A DNA stretch of 64,000 nt from Macquaria australasica (Eukaryota; Chordata; Actinopteri; Centrarchiformes; Percichthyidae), in NCBI GenBank assembly GCA_005408345.1, contig SEMN01000577.1:186001-250000 (forward strand), in the 5' to 3' direction. The notes under the pieces were generated by a model. The model was not told the DNA's origin. It saw only the letters and a list, made by a program, of their open reading frames with translations, and did not search any database. Positions 21,880 to 33,189 of the stretch are shown piece after piece. Numbering within the stretch: position 1 is the first letter of the stretch; each line of letters begins with the position of its first letter. The position numbers were made by a program, and so were the translations under genes.

Positions 21880-23105
21880 TTTAATGTAGTTTTCCCACCT
21901 TCCAGGCAGCCATTGGTTTCCAATAATTTCTATGAATATAAAAAGCTATCTGTAAGGGCTTAAAACATGAAGTATGTAATCCATCGTGGTGCAGTTGTAC
22001 TGCAATGGATATTGTAATGGATGTTTTTAAGTCTGTACAGAATTATTTTCATAGTGTATTGAAATGAATGGATACCAAATGCTGCCTTAAATGAAGGGAA
22101 AACGGTTAGTAATCGTAGAAAACTGTACCAGACCTGCACTGGTACGTGCTGCCTCCAGGAAATAACTACATGCTCTCACTCTCTCAGACAGTGCTTGTTG
22201 GCCTGTTATCCTGTGGATACTGTTCCTGGCTGCCTGCAGCATTTGGCGAGACTCGCTGCTGCAGTTTGGTTGATAGATAAACAACTTGTAATTGTTTTGG
22301 ATATTGATTTAAATACTTCTATCGTCTCCAGGTCTCCAGGTCTTATTTCTGTCATGAAACAAATAATTAACATGTAGCAAAGTAGCATTAAGAAAAACAC
22401 TTAATGATTTAATAATTGACCAGCTTTATGTATCCTACAGCTCAATATTTTAGAAGGATAATGAAGCATAAATTGCTTCCTCTTAATTCTAAAAAACACA
22501 AACCAGTTCACTTGTTGTACCGTAAAGTAATCACTTCAAAGTGTTTTTCTGACTTAAATGAAAGCTAACGATCACTTTCTGTTCTACATCAATTACTATT
22601 AAACTTCAAAGTGGGAGGATCTTTAATTGCCCCTTTAAAACTGATGAATAGTGATGAGTTCTTGTGTGTGACTTTATGTGTGTGTGTGTGAGAGAGAACA
22701 GATCAGTGTCATAGGAGGTAAGGTTTATTGTCATAATTGCTCGTTGTAATCTTCCTCTAATCAACCCCCGTTGCATAATATTGGTTTGATTGTATTTGTG
22801 TTGCAGGCATTTGACTTGATAGTTCTTAATGTTAATAATTATAATAATTTCAAAAATCATCATTTGTTAAACACCTTCTTTTAATTGGTTACATCAATAT
22901 GAAACTGCTGAAACAAAGGTTCCATTTGCATACTCTGTGCTATTTATGGACACCTTCGATAACTTTATTCAAAAAGACAACATCAATACAACGGCGGCCA
23001 GGGAGGTCAGCACCATCAAGAAAATTAGATGACCAGGTTGGGAAAATTGCTGCATGCCACAGCACGTTTCAGAAAATTAGTGGTGAATTAGCTTTTTAAA
23101 ATATT
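21880..23105. other. No recognisable gene
   Basis: Sequence beyond the 5' end of Rex3. Only a short TG/GA patch near 22675-22695 and chance frames are seen. Confidence 0.45.
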
Positions 23106-23109
23106 TGAG

Positions 23110-23240
23110 TTTTTGAGTATTTTTAGCCATGCTAGTGGCATAGCTCTATGGATGCTAATGTTAGTCTGTTGTTCAATCTGTCAGTCATTCAGGTGCACTC
23201 CTTTGGTCCAGACTGAAGAACCTCAATTATTGCATTGCCA
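23110..23240 (+). repeat. End fragment of the dispersed teleost repeat
   Basis: Reads tagccatgctagtggcatag, then tggatgctaatgttagtctg and tttggtccagactgaag. It matches, in the opposite sense, the end of the copy at 37725-37990 (gtctggaccaaagtagtgga, then attgccatccatagagccat). Confidence 0.55.
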
Positions 23241-23244
23241 TGAA

Positions 23245-23542
23245 ATTTTGCACAAAAATGTTTTATTTTTGCATGTATAAAAAATAGAGGAAAATCTAAA
23301 ACACCACAGTTCAAGTTGGATTCCACTGCAGTGTTGCTATTCTAACCTTTCATTTTATATTTCTTTTGTGTTTCTGAGCTGAGGCATATGCCAGTTATCT
23401 CTCTTTAGATTTTCTTGCCTCTTCCCTTCAGAGGAAGCTGTGACCTTGGCCAGAGAGCTGTGAAGGATCTGGGTCAGAGCTGGAACACATGCAGAGCTGC
23501 AGCTCTTTGTTTACACACACAGGTCAGTGAGGATGACACATA

Positions 23543-23573
<31 letters not shown>

Positions 23574-24435
23574 ACAGAGAGAGAAACAGAAAACCTTACC
23601 ACCTGAAAAAATGATTGAAAAAGCTTTTCCATGTCTCCTAACTGTACCATTCTTGCCTCCAGACTATGGGTTTGAGGTGTCAAAAAGTTGTCGTCTCAAC
23701 TTTACTGCCACAAAGATCTAACTGTGACTGAGCAGGTATACGTTTTTCAAAACCTCCTCGTCCACACTACAAGATGAGGGCAGAGTTGTCACATTTATTA
23801 ATTATGGAGAATGTTTTTCATACCAAACCTGACAACCTCTCTGTGACGAAAAGACTCTGGGATTCTGCATACATTACACTGCACCTAGATGTAGTTCGCC
23901 AAGAAATCCAGCACGTAACTCCCCCTGACGACACAAATTGTCATTTTTTTATTTCTGTTTGTTTGTGGATTAAACAGATGAGATCCAACATGTTAATCAG
24001 TGAGCTTTAGAGGTGTTGGTGGGTGTATTTTTGAACTTTTGAACCCTGCTGGCCGGTCGATACAGCTTATTAGTAGTCAGAACGAGTAGTATTATTAACT
24101 CCACAACAACATCCTGACATGAGCAGTACACAAAGTGCTGTCAACCAACCTTCCTCCCTCATTTACAGTTCGTCACAGCGTAGCTGCTTATTCTAGCTCC
24201 TTGATTGGTTACACGGTATGTCCGCCTGTATTACCCAATACCTTGACACCCTCTGTTTCCGCTCTATGCTAATGTAAGATGAGATTTAGTTTTGTGAGGA
24301 TTTGCTTTGGAGATTACCTTCTCAGGTTTAATGAGAGATTTGCATTATTAAATTAATGGCAACCACATATGTATGGTAACCACGTCCTTTTGTTTGTATA
24401 GAATTATTTGCTCTTGCAGATGCGTCTGTTCCCTC
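23245..24435. other. No recognisable gene; contains CGCA/CA microsatellite
   Basis: Apart from the microsatellite at 23537-23572 ((CGCA)n passing into (CA)n and GACA) I see only short chance frames. Confidence 0.5.
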
Positions 24436-24439
24436 TCCC

Positions 24440-24800
24440 ATTCAGACAGATTTCCAGCCGACCTGGCCGGGGTCGGACCAATCACAACTGTTTATCTAAT
24501 ATGGGGCGGGTTTGATACTATCCGCTATCGCGTCAGTATTAAAGGAACTGGACGGTATATTTTCTCTAAAAGAAGAACAAACAACTGCACTTAAAGCTTT
24601 TGTTGATCAGAAAGATGTGTTTGCCGTACTTCTGTCAGGATTCGCTCAGCGCTACGTCACACTCTGATTGGTGCTCTGATTGGTTTTAGGTCTATCCAGT
24701 TGTGTCCAGAGTTATTTTAGTCTGTGCCCGTTGATGGAAAATGAACTGAGAGGTTCCAGACTAATTCGGATTTGTGAATTGGTCTGGCGATGTCAGGCTA
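24440..24800 (+). repeat. Repeat carrying a short DEXH-helicase-like reading frame
   Basis: From 24566 to the TGA ending at 24667 the plus strand reads LKEEQTTALKAFVDQKDVFA followed by VLLSGFAQ. This resembles the start of RecQ-like helicases (a LKxEQ motif, then xDVFAxLPTGFGKS with the Walker A motif), but the Walker A Lys is lost after SGF. The stretch after it (attggtgctctgattggttt, gaattggtctggcgatgtca) looks like the end of a common fish short repeat. It may be a non-autonomous derivative keeping the first exon of a helicase-bearing element; that is inference. Confidence 0.4.
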
Positions 24801-24839
24801 CAAATGCACAGTCAACAGTGTTAAAGTGTTAAAAATCTA

Positions 24840-25620
24840 CACTTAGGAACTGTGAGAAGAGCTTTTCCTTCTGACCTAAGAGTGTACCCTTTTACGTAGG
24901 GGTTAGTAGGCCAGAGATATAGCTTGGGGATAATCCATTTAACACTTAAATTTGTTTGAATTTTGAACTGTTTTCTGAAAGCAATGGGAAGCCAATGAAG
25001 GGATGCTAAAATTGATGTAATGTGTTCTCTTCTTGTGGTTCCTGCTAAGCAGCTGCATTTTGGACCAATTGCAGATGATTTAGTGCTTTTTTATTGAGCG
25101 CTGAATATAGAGTTACAGTAATCCAGATGGGATGAAATAAAGGCATGCATAACATTCTCCAGGTCAGACAGAAATTATTTGATTTTAGAGATGCTAACTG
25201 ATAAAAACAGGACTGAATAACCCCCTTTGTACCAGTTTGTCAAAGATCGGATTTGAAACAAAAATCATTCCCATATTTCTGGGAGACAGCTTGGTATTGG
25301 TTTGGCATGAAGTTATTTTCAACTGTCATGCTTGGTGGGGAAAATATAATCATCTCAGTCTTATCCTAAGCTGGAGAAAGTTACAAGAAATCCAACACAT
25401 CAAAGCAGTCTTTTAGCGCAACCAAACTGCAAGAATCAGTAGGGCTGACAGGAAGATATAATTGTGTATCATCTGCATAACAATGAAACAATATATTGTG
25501 TTTACTAATTATGTGACCAAGAGGAAACAATAAATTGAGAAAAGAATAGGGCCCAGAATCAACCCTACACTGCAAGAAAGTTTTGTGGACCCTCTCAGAC
25601 AAAATGTCCATACATTTATT
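24840..25620 (-). mobile_element. Old L2-clade LINE fragment (RT palm to C-terminus)
   Basis: On the minus strand, FHCYADDTQLYLPVSPTDSC (about 25500-25440) carries the YADD catalytic pair. Upstream are remnants of the GPILFSIY block. Downstream, in broken frames, come the C-terminal blocks: a LQLVQNAA-type stretch near 25060, a SIPSLASH-type stretch near 24990, and a YTLR-type stretch near 24890. The order is that of an L2 ORF2. Many frameshifts; no (TTGAA)n tail. Confidence 0.7.
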
Positions 25621-26084
25621 GCCCCTCTTTGAGCAATGTCTGTCAGTAGGAGCTCAGAAATTGTCACCTGACAAGATGTCTTCACACCATCCTCACAAAT
25701 ACACATTTCTGTACAAGTTGTGTTTAAGATTCATGTCATTCTAGCTGAACTCCTCAGTGCGCAGCAGTGACACGTTTCCAGCAGCACAGGTACAACACAA
25801 CACCTCCAGAAATCCTCTGGGGCCTGGCATTGCTGCAGAACCTGCATGACTGCTATTGCTACAATGGTATCTGTTAAAAGAGAAACATTCCTTTATATTA
25901 TATGCTCTCATATCCTTGCTTTTCTTCTCCTGGGAGATGCTGACTTTCAAAGCTCCTTCACTCCTCCTCACAGATGGCTTAGTTTCTCTCCACCCTCTTC
26001 CTCCCCTTTTTGTCTTTTCCTTGATTTGTAAAGTCATTTTCATTCTGTCTGGCTCAGTGCAATGTTGCAGCATCATCAGCTGAC

Positions 26085-26107
26085 TGTGTGTGTGTGTGTG
26101 TGTGTGT
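26085..26107 (+). repeat. (TG)n microsatellite
   Basis: An uninterrupted TG run. About 95 bases on, at 26201-26235, is a CA run, so the two could pair as an inverted repeat. Confidence 0.95.
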
Positions 26108-26200
26108 CGTGGCACTGACAAATGCAGTACTAAAATTAGCTCTCTGACCTGCTGCTGAGAGAAATTTAGGTTGTCCATAAGTGACAGTTCCTCTGCATGG

Positions 26201-26235
26201 ACACACACACACAAACACACACACACACACACACA
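26201..26235 (+). repeat. (CA)n microsatellite
   Basis: A CA run broken once by AAAC; it lies immediately before an L2 tail. Confidence 0.95.
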
Positions 26236-26248
26236 TACCGAGCCTTAA

Positions 26249-26312
26249 TTCAATTCAATTCAGTTTTATTTATATAGCGCCATATCATAACAAAGTAATC
26301 TCAGGGCACTTT
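26249..26312 (-). mobile_element. L2/Maui LINE 3' tail
   Basis: Reverse complement of the last ~60 bases of L2: (TTCAA)n, cagttttatttatatagcgc, then atcataacaaagtaatctca and gggcacttt. Confidence 0.85.
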
Positions 26313-26689
26313 AGGTCATCTCACTCCAGGTGATTGAGATGTCTCAGAGAAAGACTTTGTTTGTTGTTTACAGCAGGGGTTTGTAAATGACGGACACCAT
26401 CTTCCTTTCCATGGAGCTTTTTATTCCACTAATTAATAGAATAAGATCCCAAAAACAAGAGCAATAACCATGATAATAAAAGCCAAAATTCTAGAAATAA
26501 ATGCAGGATAACATGAAACTTGAAATTGTTGATAAAAAGTAGTAAAAGAATAAAAAGTAATTTAAAAGAATTGATTTGGTTAGTCCAGCTGGGTATTATG
26601 AACAATGACGTTAACAGTTAGCCTAGTTGAAGTTAACCTAATATATCTCTAGGGTATGCCAAGGACCATTGATGGGGAAAAGACCTGGA

Positions 26690-28044
26690 GGTAGGCATTT
26701 GATGTCCCCATCACCATAGTCCATGATGTTGTCCATCGGGTTGCATGCAGCATCGTAGCCATCTATAAGAGGGTGGTCCATTTGCCTGCCGCAGATGAGC
26801 TGGAGGGGATTGATGAGGGCTTGCCCACCTGGCTGGCTCCTGTGCCTTCTGTCAAGTGGCCGGCAGCATTGATCACATCAGGATCAAGCCACCTGCAGCA
26901 AACAAGGAAGACTACCTGAACAGGTACCCTTTAATCCCATAATAATGTCATCTATTAGTGACTACATTTTTTTGTTGCAACAGGATGATTTTCCACTCAA
27001 TTCAGCTGCAGGTGATGGTCGCCTGAATCAGTATTGTATCAACAGGTTGATACAATATTGCTTAGATTCTTAAGATTTGGATAGTATTTTTCATCCAAGT
27101 GAAACTGTGATCCCATATTATATTTATTTGGGATTTGTGGTTACTTTTTATTGTTAATTGAGTTGTTACTTTCAAAGGTATACCATAATCATAAGTAAGT
27201 TTCTAACAAGACAAGCAGTTTGTCTCAGAAGTGTTTGTGTCAGGCATTTTAACATAACCGATTCTTCAACGTGCCAATGTACTAAACTGAAACATCTTAT
27301 AGCCATTTTTGCAACTCATTACCCTTTTCTTTTTTACACTATGACTGTTTACAGGCCTACCTGGTTCAGTCCATGATTCACGGGTCCTGCGGTGGAACTC
27401 CATTTATGTTCAGCAGCTCTACCCTTCTCCTGAATGGTTCATCATTGATGATGAACAGGGTTAGGATGGGGGATATCCATGCCTGGCTGCACCCATCAGC
27501 CTGATGACCCCTTACAGGGAGCCGGTTCAAAATCCGGTTCAGGCAAGGTACAACCGGCATCGCTCCAAGGCCAGATGTATAGTGAAGAGGGCATTTGGGA
27601 TGATGAAGACCTGTTGGCGCAGCGTCTTCCTCAAGGCTCCTGAGGTAAAAGCGATGTAACTACATACACAATGGCTAACTGCTGAGCAGCAGGTAGGGAA
27701 AGTGGTACAAGGAAGAACATTTTGAGATCATTAAAAACAATAATAGACTGACATTAACTGACATTATGCAGTTACATAAAACACTCTGTTCCTGACTGTA
27801 GGTTAAGTCTACCTTGGTGCCAGTATTGGTATCCACCTGTGCCTTCCTCGACACCTTTCCATTTCAAATGGGGACTTGGTGGAGCCAGATGTGGAGGAGG
27901 GGGCCGTCCATGGAGAGGACGAGGACCAGCCAAACCAGCCTGAGGACCAAATGCCAGGAGACAATTTAAGAAACAGACTGGCAGCAGAGATTTCTGCTCC
28001 TGCCATGCCTGCTCTGCAGGAGCACGACTATCAAATGCAGCACT
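26690..28044 (+). pseudogene. PIF/Harbinger-type transposase relic
   Basis: A HARBI1-like DDE transposase broken by introns and decay. Piece 1 (26690-26930) reads VVHRVACSIVAIYKRVV and, after a frameshift, IDHIRIKPPAANKEDYLNR, holding the first catalytic Asp. A probable intron ends in ttgcaacag (near 26982), followed by MIFHSIQLQVM. Piece 2 (27355-27644) reads LPGSVHDSRVLR (second Asp), YVQQLYPSPEWFIID, ISLMTPYREPVQNPVQARYN and KARCIVKRAFGMMKT. The third catalytic acidic residue, expected as VERAFG, is Lys here. A donor gaggtaaaa follows. Piece 3 (27802-28044) starts VKSTLVPVLVSTCAFLDT, shifts by one base, continues SNGDLVEPDV and stops at TAG. An in-frame TAG lies after the WFIID block. It is clearly inactive; TIRs were not located. 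Confidence 0.8.
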
Positions 28045-28144
28045 AGACAGTGTTCCTGCAATAATTGTTGCTTAATTAGTAAGTTCTAGTTGTCTTTCTA
28101 TTTAGTAAGTTCAGGTTCAGCTGGTTTCTGTCATCACTTAATCA

Positions 28145-28629
28145 TATCATTTAGAATTGATTAAGATTTTACTGATCACTTTTAAAGCATGTCTGGATCT
28201 GGCCCCAAGCTATTTAGCAGAAATGCTGACGCCATATGAGCCAGTTTGCAGCCTTAGATCCTCGGGTGGGACCCTTCTGGCCGTTCCAAAGTCGAGGCTT
28301 AAATCTGAAGGTGACCATGCTTTTGCCATCAGGGCCCCTCAGCTTTGGAATGACCTGCCTGAGGAGATAAGGCTCGCAGAATCAGTAACTTCTTTTAAAT
28401 CACTTCCTAAAACCCATTTTTATTGTCTTTTTATTGCTTTTACTGTCTTACTCTTTTTATTTGAATTTATCTTTCATTCATTTTTATCTTGCTTTTGTTT
28501 TGCCTTGCTATTTGGCTTTCTGTTATATTGCTTTCTGAGTATCCTGCTTTTGCTTTGTCTGTCAAAGGTAAACTCTGTTTTTAAAATTGTTTTATAAATA
28601 AATATTATTATTACTATTATTATTATTAT
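28145..28629 (+). mobile_element. L2-clade LINE 3' end with (TTA)n tail
   Basis: One frame reads ILLITFKACLDLAPSYLAEM, LTPYEPVCSLRSSG, SRLKSEGDHAFAIRAPQLWN and DLPEEIRLAESVTSF, the conserved C-terminal end of L2-type ORF2. The 3' UTR is short and ends aaataaatattattattac, a TTA-repeat tail. The tail type differs from the (TTGAA)n copies, so this is another subfamily. It lies directly after the Harbinger relic. Confidence 0.75.
28603..28629 (+). repeat. (ATT)n tail microsatellite
   Basis: Imperfect ATT repeat at the 3' end of the L2 fragment; probably grown from the element's own tail. Confidence 0.85.
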
Positions 28630-29455
28630 CATATGGCATATATTTCACATGACAAGATAAAACTACTGTGAGAACACAACCTGTCATTTAGAGGTAGCAT
28701 TATGCAATAAATCAGATATGTCACATTTGACCTCTTTGTTTGGGGGGGGGGGTTAAGTACGATTATACACTACCTTAGAAGTCCTTAAAACCTGGCTGTA
28801 AACTCTGTTTCTATGGTGGCAAAACTTCTTTTACAATTTTATAACACCACGGTGCAGTTGTTGCTATGCTGGACTAGTCTGACCTGTTGTCTTGGTATGA
28901 CAAGTAGTTTACAGTTTACACCATCCTCAACAGTTACTACCACCTTGGTAATGAAAAGCATTATGTATGTTCACTCAAAATTATAATTGTTATGATGATG
29001 ATGATGGTGATGATGTTGCTCATCCACCCTCACTGTGATACAAAATATATCATCCAGTATGTGACACTACCAATGACACTAGAACAAACAAAATCATCAC
29101 TGTTTCATTATTTATTTTATTCAGTAATTAAATTCAACTCTTTTATTTAGGCCTCTCTCTCTCCATCTGCTCTCTCTCTCTTCATTCCTCTGTGTGACTT
29201 GTTTAAGGATTTGGATCCACTCTGGCTCCCTCTTTTTCTTTAAGGGATTTTTTTGCCTCAGCCTGGGGTTACCTGGGTGAGGGAGGAAAGACAACCACCA
29301 CATCCTGGTTGGATGAGTCAATGATGAGGCATAATGTTAGGTCTCCGGCTCAGTGTCTCATCCATTAATTTGGATGCGGCAGGTGCCTCTCCTCCCTCTG
29401 TGCTAACTCCTGTCCTAGGGGCCTTCAACTCCTGTATTGTTACACACACACACAC

Positions 29456-29504
<49 letters not shown>

Positions 29505-30200
29505 CAAGGCATGACAACTGCATCTGTTGCTCTCATGGCTCTCAGACCTCCTACAATGCCATTGCTTTTCTGCTAATAGAACGTTAGGATACAGCAGCCC
29601 AATGGGCAACTCAGGCAACATAACTAGCTAACTTGCCTTGTATTTCTGCTTAAGGTTCTCCCACTTTCGCTTCACGTTTTGATGATTTGCCCACCAGAGA
29701 ATGCTCCCTTGCGAACTCTGTTAAAAAACGGCAATAATGAAAATTAAATATAATGAAATGAAAATACAATGACCTCCTAAAACGTAATCATAACACTTTA
29801 AATATCCTTACCTAGCGAGCACGCTAAGTTAACTTTTAAAAACCTAATGCTAACTTACTCAAATCCTTGTCCCTAATAACTATTAAATATGAATATGATA
29901 ATATAATAACGCTAGATTTAAGTTATGCATATCTTGTTGTTTTCTTTTTGCCAGCTGGCTAAGGTTAACGTCAACGGAATATATATATAATAAAAAAATA
30001 TTGGATTGGAGTAATGGGAGACACTGAATATCAAAGGACTCTAATCAGGAGCAAAAAAGTGTGATCATAAGCTTTTAATACCAACTGACATCTATTCACT
30101 TTTTCATACTCTGAAAAAGACAACTAACATTTGCATGTTAACAGTTTAGCCAATAGGTGAAAATGAGGAGGAGATGTCTTAGGCTCTGAGTATGTGTGTG
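28630..30200. other. No recognisable gene; one long CA microsatellite
   Basis: Contains a G10 run near 28742, a GATGAT patch near 28994 and the CA array at 29442. Frames across the CA array are artefacts of the repeat. Confidence 0.5.
29442..29502 (+). repeat. (CA)n microsatellite, about 61 bp
   Basis: A long CA run with a single CG interruption at 29459-29460. Its length makes it likely to be variable between individuals. Confidence 0.97.
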
Positions 30201-30204
30201 AAAC

Positions 30205-30370
30205 GGCACCCACCGATGTAAAGTAACTAGTACATTTATTTTAAGTACAATTTTTAGGTACTTGTACTTGAGTTTTCCCATTTTATGCTATGCTTATGAT
30301 TACTTTTTAGATTAAGATTTTACACAAAAACACACAATAAGTTTAGAAAATGCAAGGTTAAGATTAAACC
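30205..30370 (-). mobile_element. hAT-like non-autonomous element, end fragment
   Basis: Reads ccaccgatgtaaagtaacta, then gtacatttattttaagtaca, taggtacttgtacttgagtt and ttttcccattttatgctatg. These are, in reverse complement, the right-hand phrases of the family at 61455-62144. Confidence 0.6.
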
Positions 30371-30494
30371 AGTGGTTTCCAACCTCTTTGGCTTGTGACC
30401 CCTTACAAAAAAGCAGTGTCTAGTTGGGGCCACTTGTCACATTTCAGATTTGTATAAATTGTCGGCAGTGAGTGATTTTCCCCTCTAAAGTTCT

Positions 30495-30635
30495 CAGATG
30501 GGGGGGTGCCCTGGTGGCCTCTGAGTTAAGGTGCAGACCATAAACTGCAGCTGGCCAGGGACCTTTTGTTGCATATCATTCTGCATCTCTCTCTCCCGGC
30601 ATTTCCTGTCATCTTTCTACTGTTACAATCAATTA
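30495..30635 (+). mobile_element. Probable tRNA-derived SINE fragment
   Basis: Reads ggtggcctctgagttaaggt (A-box-like), a degraded B-box region with aaactgcagctggccagg, then ttgcatatcattctgcatct and cctgtcatctttctactgtt. The head-body order matches a common fish SINE (gtggcctagtggttaag-type head, CT-rich body). The B box is not intact. Confidence 0.5.
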
Positions 30636-31006
30636 TGAGCCAGTAAACTGTACTAAGAAGACTGATACCCCTACAATTAAGAAATGTTGTGGGCTCATTC
30701 TTCGATGACTTTGGAACAGGTGTAATAATGGACTTGTACGATGCTGACAGGATTATACCATATTCAAAACACTTCTTAAAAAGATATAGGAAGACCTAAC
30801 AGATGTGGAGATTTTAAAGCTTGGGATACCTTCTATTCCAGATGCCTTCTCAAATTTAGCTTTGTCCACTACCCTTTTAATTTCTTATATATCATGTATT
30901 TGGGCTATAGTCTGGTATATTCATAGCCATCTCCAACTCAAATTTTGTAGCACAAATGACATTTAAAAAAGGTGGAATATTGTTTCCTGAATATAAATCT
31001 ACAAAG

Positions 31007-31696
31007 TGTCATGAACTGACTCACGGTTCAGCCCAGGTGAGCCAGCACGGTAACAACCTCTGCACCCTGCCAGCCCTACCTGCAAGGGGAGGAGAAAACA
31101 CAAGCAGGGCAGGCAGAGTAGCAAGCACTACCTATGTCATGGTTATGGTCTGTTTGCCCCCGTGTGTCTCCCTTCCCCCTTGTCTCTGTCTGTGTGTGTG
31201 ACAAGTGGCGGTTCCCTCTGGTGCATCTGGCTGCTGGGTTGATTACACACACCTGACTCCCATCTACTTCATCAGCCTGCAGTATATCTACCCCGGTTCC
31301 TCAGTCACTCATCGCCAGATCGTTGAATCAACCTCTGTGGTAGTCAGTGCTCACGGCTCGTCAAGTACTCGTCTTTGGGTGCTTCTTTGATGTTAACCAT
31401 TGTTCTCTTGTCTTTAGTGTGCCCCTGTCTGCTTGCCTGTCTACTGACTGCCTCACCGCCAGCCTTACTGTCTGCCAACCTACAGGTCCACTGAATCATT
31501 CCTCACCTCTGCTCAACTCGGACCTTCAGCCAGCCACGTGCCTCTGCTCCTCTGTGCTTCTCCCCACTGCCCAGTCTCCGTTCTGCGTCACCCGCTCCAT
31601 CAAAGTCCTTCTCTGCACCCGAATCAAATAAACCCCTTTTACTTGCTTATCTTGGTCTCCGCCTGCTCTTGGGTCCACCCGACAGAAACCATAACA
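31007..31696 (+). mobile_element. Solo LTR of a Ty3/Gypsy family
   Basis: A 690-bp unit begins tgtcatgaactgactcacgg, has a poly(A) signal (aataaa at 31627-31632) about 65 bases before its end, and finishes cgacagaaaccataaca. It shares blocks with the Gypsy LTR at 54084-54656: the tgtcatg start, a cctgcagtat...tac...ggtt stretch and tcgccagatc-ttg. It interrupts the minus-strand LINE. No convincing target duplication is seen (acaaag before, acctat after), so the ends may be off by a few bases or have decayed. Confidence 0.7.
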
Positions 31697-31755
31697 ACCT
31701 ATTTTTTGTTTTCAATGTCACCACTTTGTAATTTAATTTCCACTGGAATATTCTT

Positions 31756-32137
31756 TCATTTCTTAGGACCACATTTTTTTTTAATTTCTTTCCAGAATTG
31801 TTGTGGTTTGTTGCTTTGCAATTGATCCAGCTGTCCTCTAGTGAAATGCCTTTTTATAGAGCTGTATAATCTTAGTTTCCCTGTAAATTGCCTTCTAGTC
31901 AATGGATCCTTACATTTTACGAATTCTTTCTGCCTTTCTTTTATCATTCCAAGGTTTTTTGAGTTCTGCATTCCAATATGGCTTAGTCCTACCCATTTTC
32001 TGATGTGTCCCTTTCAGACTTAAACAGTCAGGTTTTGTAGATAGGCATGTATTCATTTCTCTACAGATTATATCACAAAATAATCCATACCAATTATCAA
32101 TATTTATTTGCGTTTTCTGATTTCTAATAAGTTCCAA
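31756..32137 (-). pseudogene. LINE ORF2 linker region, frameshifted
   Basis: Two overlapping frames hold consecutive parts of one protein: TKPYWNAELKKPWNDKRKAE (32137-31910) and KEFVKCKDPLTRRQFTGKLR then QLDQLQSNKPQQFWKEIKKK (31971-31756). A frameshift near 31940-31970 separates them. This is the region between endonuclease and RT; neither catalytic domain is inside it. Confidence 0.65.
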
Positions 32138-32239
32138 CAGAGCAAGACGACATGTATCAGAAGAAAGGAAATTGTCTGTAAATATTCTAGGTCGTCTTTT
32201 AGTTGGGGTGACTTCAGAAGACTACAACTCCACTGTAAC

Positions 32240-32692
32240 CATAGACTGTATATAAAGGTGGACGACATGACAGCTCCCCAAAAGTGAATCCAAAACATCT
32301 TGATCGCCCCCTGGTGGCTGCAGTATAGGTCATAAACCCCGCCCCACGTCAAATACATTTTTCCCAAAGATGGTTTCTGTTATTTTAGGTAGTTCTTATC
32401 GCGCTGATGTTTGTTCAAGTGTTAATTTTTCTGATAAGTTTGGTTTGAATTAGTTATTTGATGCTATAAAAAGGGGTTGTCACGTCATGATTGACAACTG
32501 TGAGTGTACTTGCAATTGGTACAGACAGGTGTATAGGCAGGAACTCCACCCCAGATCACTACTGTGCAGATTCTGGCTCCAAATGATGTCACCAGCGCAA
32601 GACGGCAGCTCCTGTATCTGGGATATTTTGGCTTCATTTTTTACAATGGGAGGAAGTGGAGACGCGTCGTCCATCTTTATATACAGTCTATG
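32240..32692. mobile_element. Short inverted-repeat transposon (MITE) with 8-bp target duplication
   Basis: The ends are a 27-bp inverted repeat with one mismatch: catagactgtatataaagg continuing to gacgac on the left (32240-32266), and gtcgtccatctttatataca continuing to gtctatg on the right (32666-32692). The flanks are an exact 8-bp direct repeat, actgtaac, at 32232-32239 and 32693-32700. An 8-bp duplication is the hallmark of hAT elements, though the terminal bases are not the classic CAG. There is no coding capacity. Phrases such as cgccccctggtggctgcagt and gtcacgtcatgattgacaac recur in fish genomes by my recollection. Confidence 0.85.
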
Positions 32693-32848
32693 ACTGTAAC
32701 ATTAACTTTAAATTTGAACACTAATAGAGGATGGTCTGATAACCTGCATCTCTCCCCTATACAGTGAATACAGGCAGGCAGGCAGGCTCGTTGTTCAAAG
32801 CTCAGATGTGGTGATGACCTTCAAGTCAATACAGGTGTCCAGACAATC

Positions 32849-32870
32849 ATATATATATATATATATATAT
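32849..32870 (+). repeat. (AT)n microsatellite
   Basis: Eleven AT units; self-complementary, so able to form a cruciform. Confidence 0.95.
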
Positions 32871-33189
32871 AATTTAATGACATATTATCTGTGTTTAGAG
32901 TCTGCAATAATAACATTCCAAGTTTACAATTCAAACTAGTCCAGCCATTAATGTTCCAATGTACCATGGCCAAACAGAAAGGACTGACTGTGCTTACAGG
33001 TTGGGCAGATCCTCCTCAGCCTCTCCAACCTGCAACAGGTAAACCTGCTTGTGTGCCGGCAATGGCACTTGCTTCGGCTCTTCATTAGTCGGTTTAAAGT
33101 TGAGCTCAAGAATCCAATCAGTATAGGACTTAGCTGATCTCAGGTACACCTTTTTAAACTGGTTGCTATGCTTCAGCTTGTGTTTACCT

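Noticed and set aside
24878..24900. aagagtgtaccc, like the end of the 5.2 kb transposon
   Set aside because: It lies in the C-terminal region of an L2 fragment and has no partner end or heptamer array.
29415..29621. Frames reading CVCVCV or THTHTH across CA/TG repeats (also at 23.5, 26.0, 43.7 kb)
   Set aside because: Artefacts of dinucleotide repeats, which are open in several frames.
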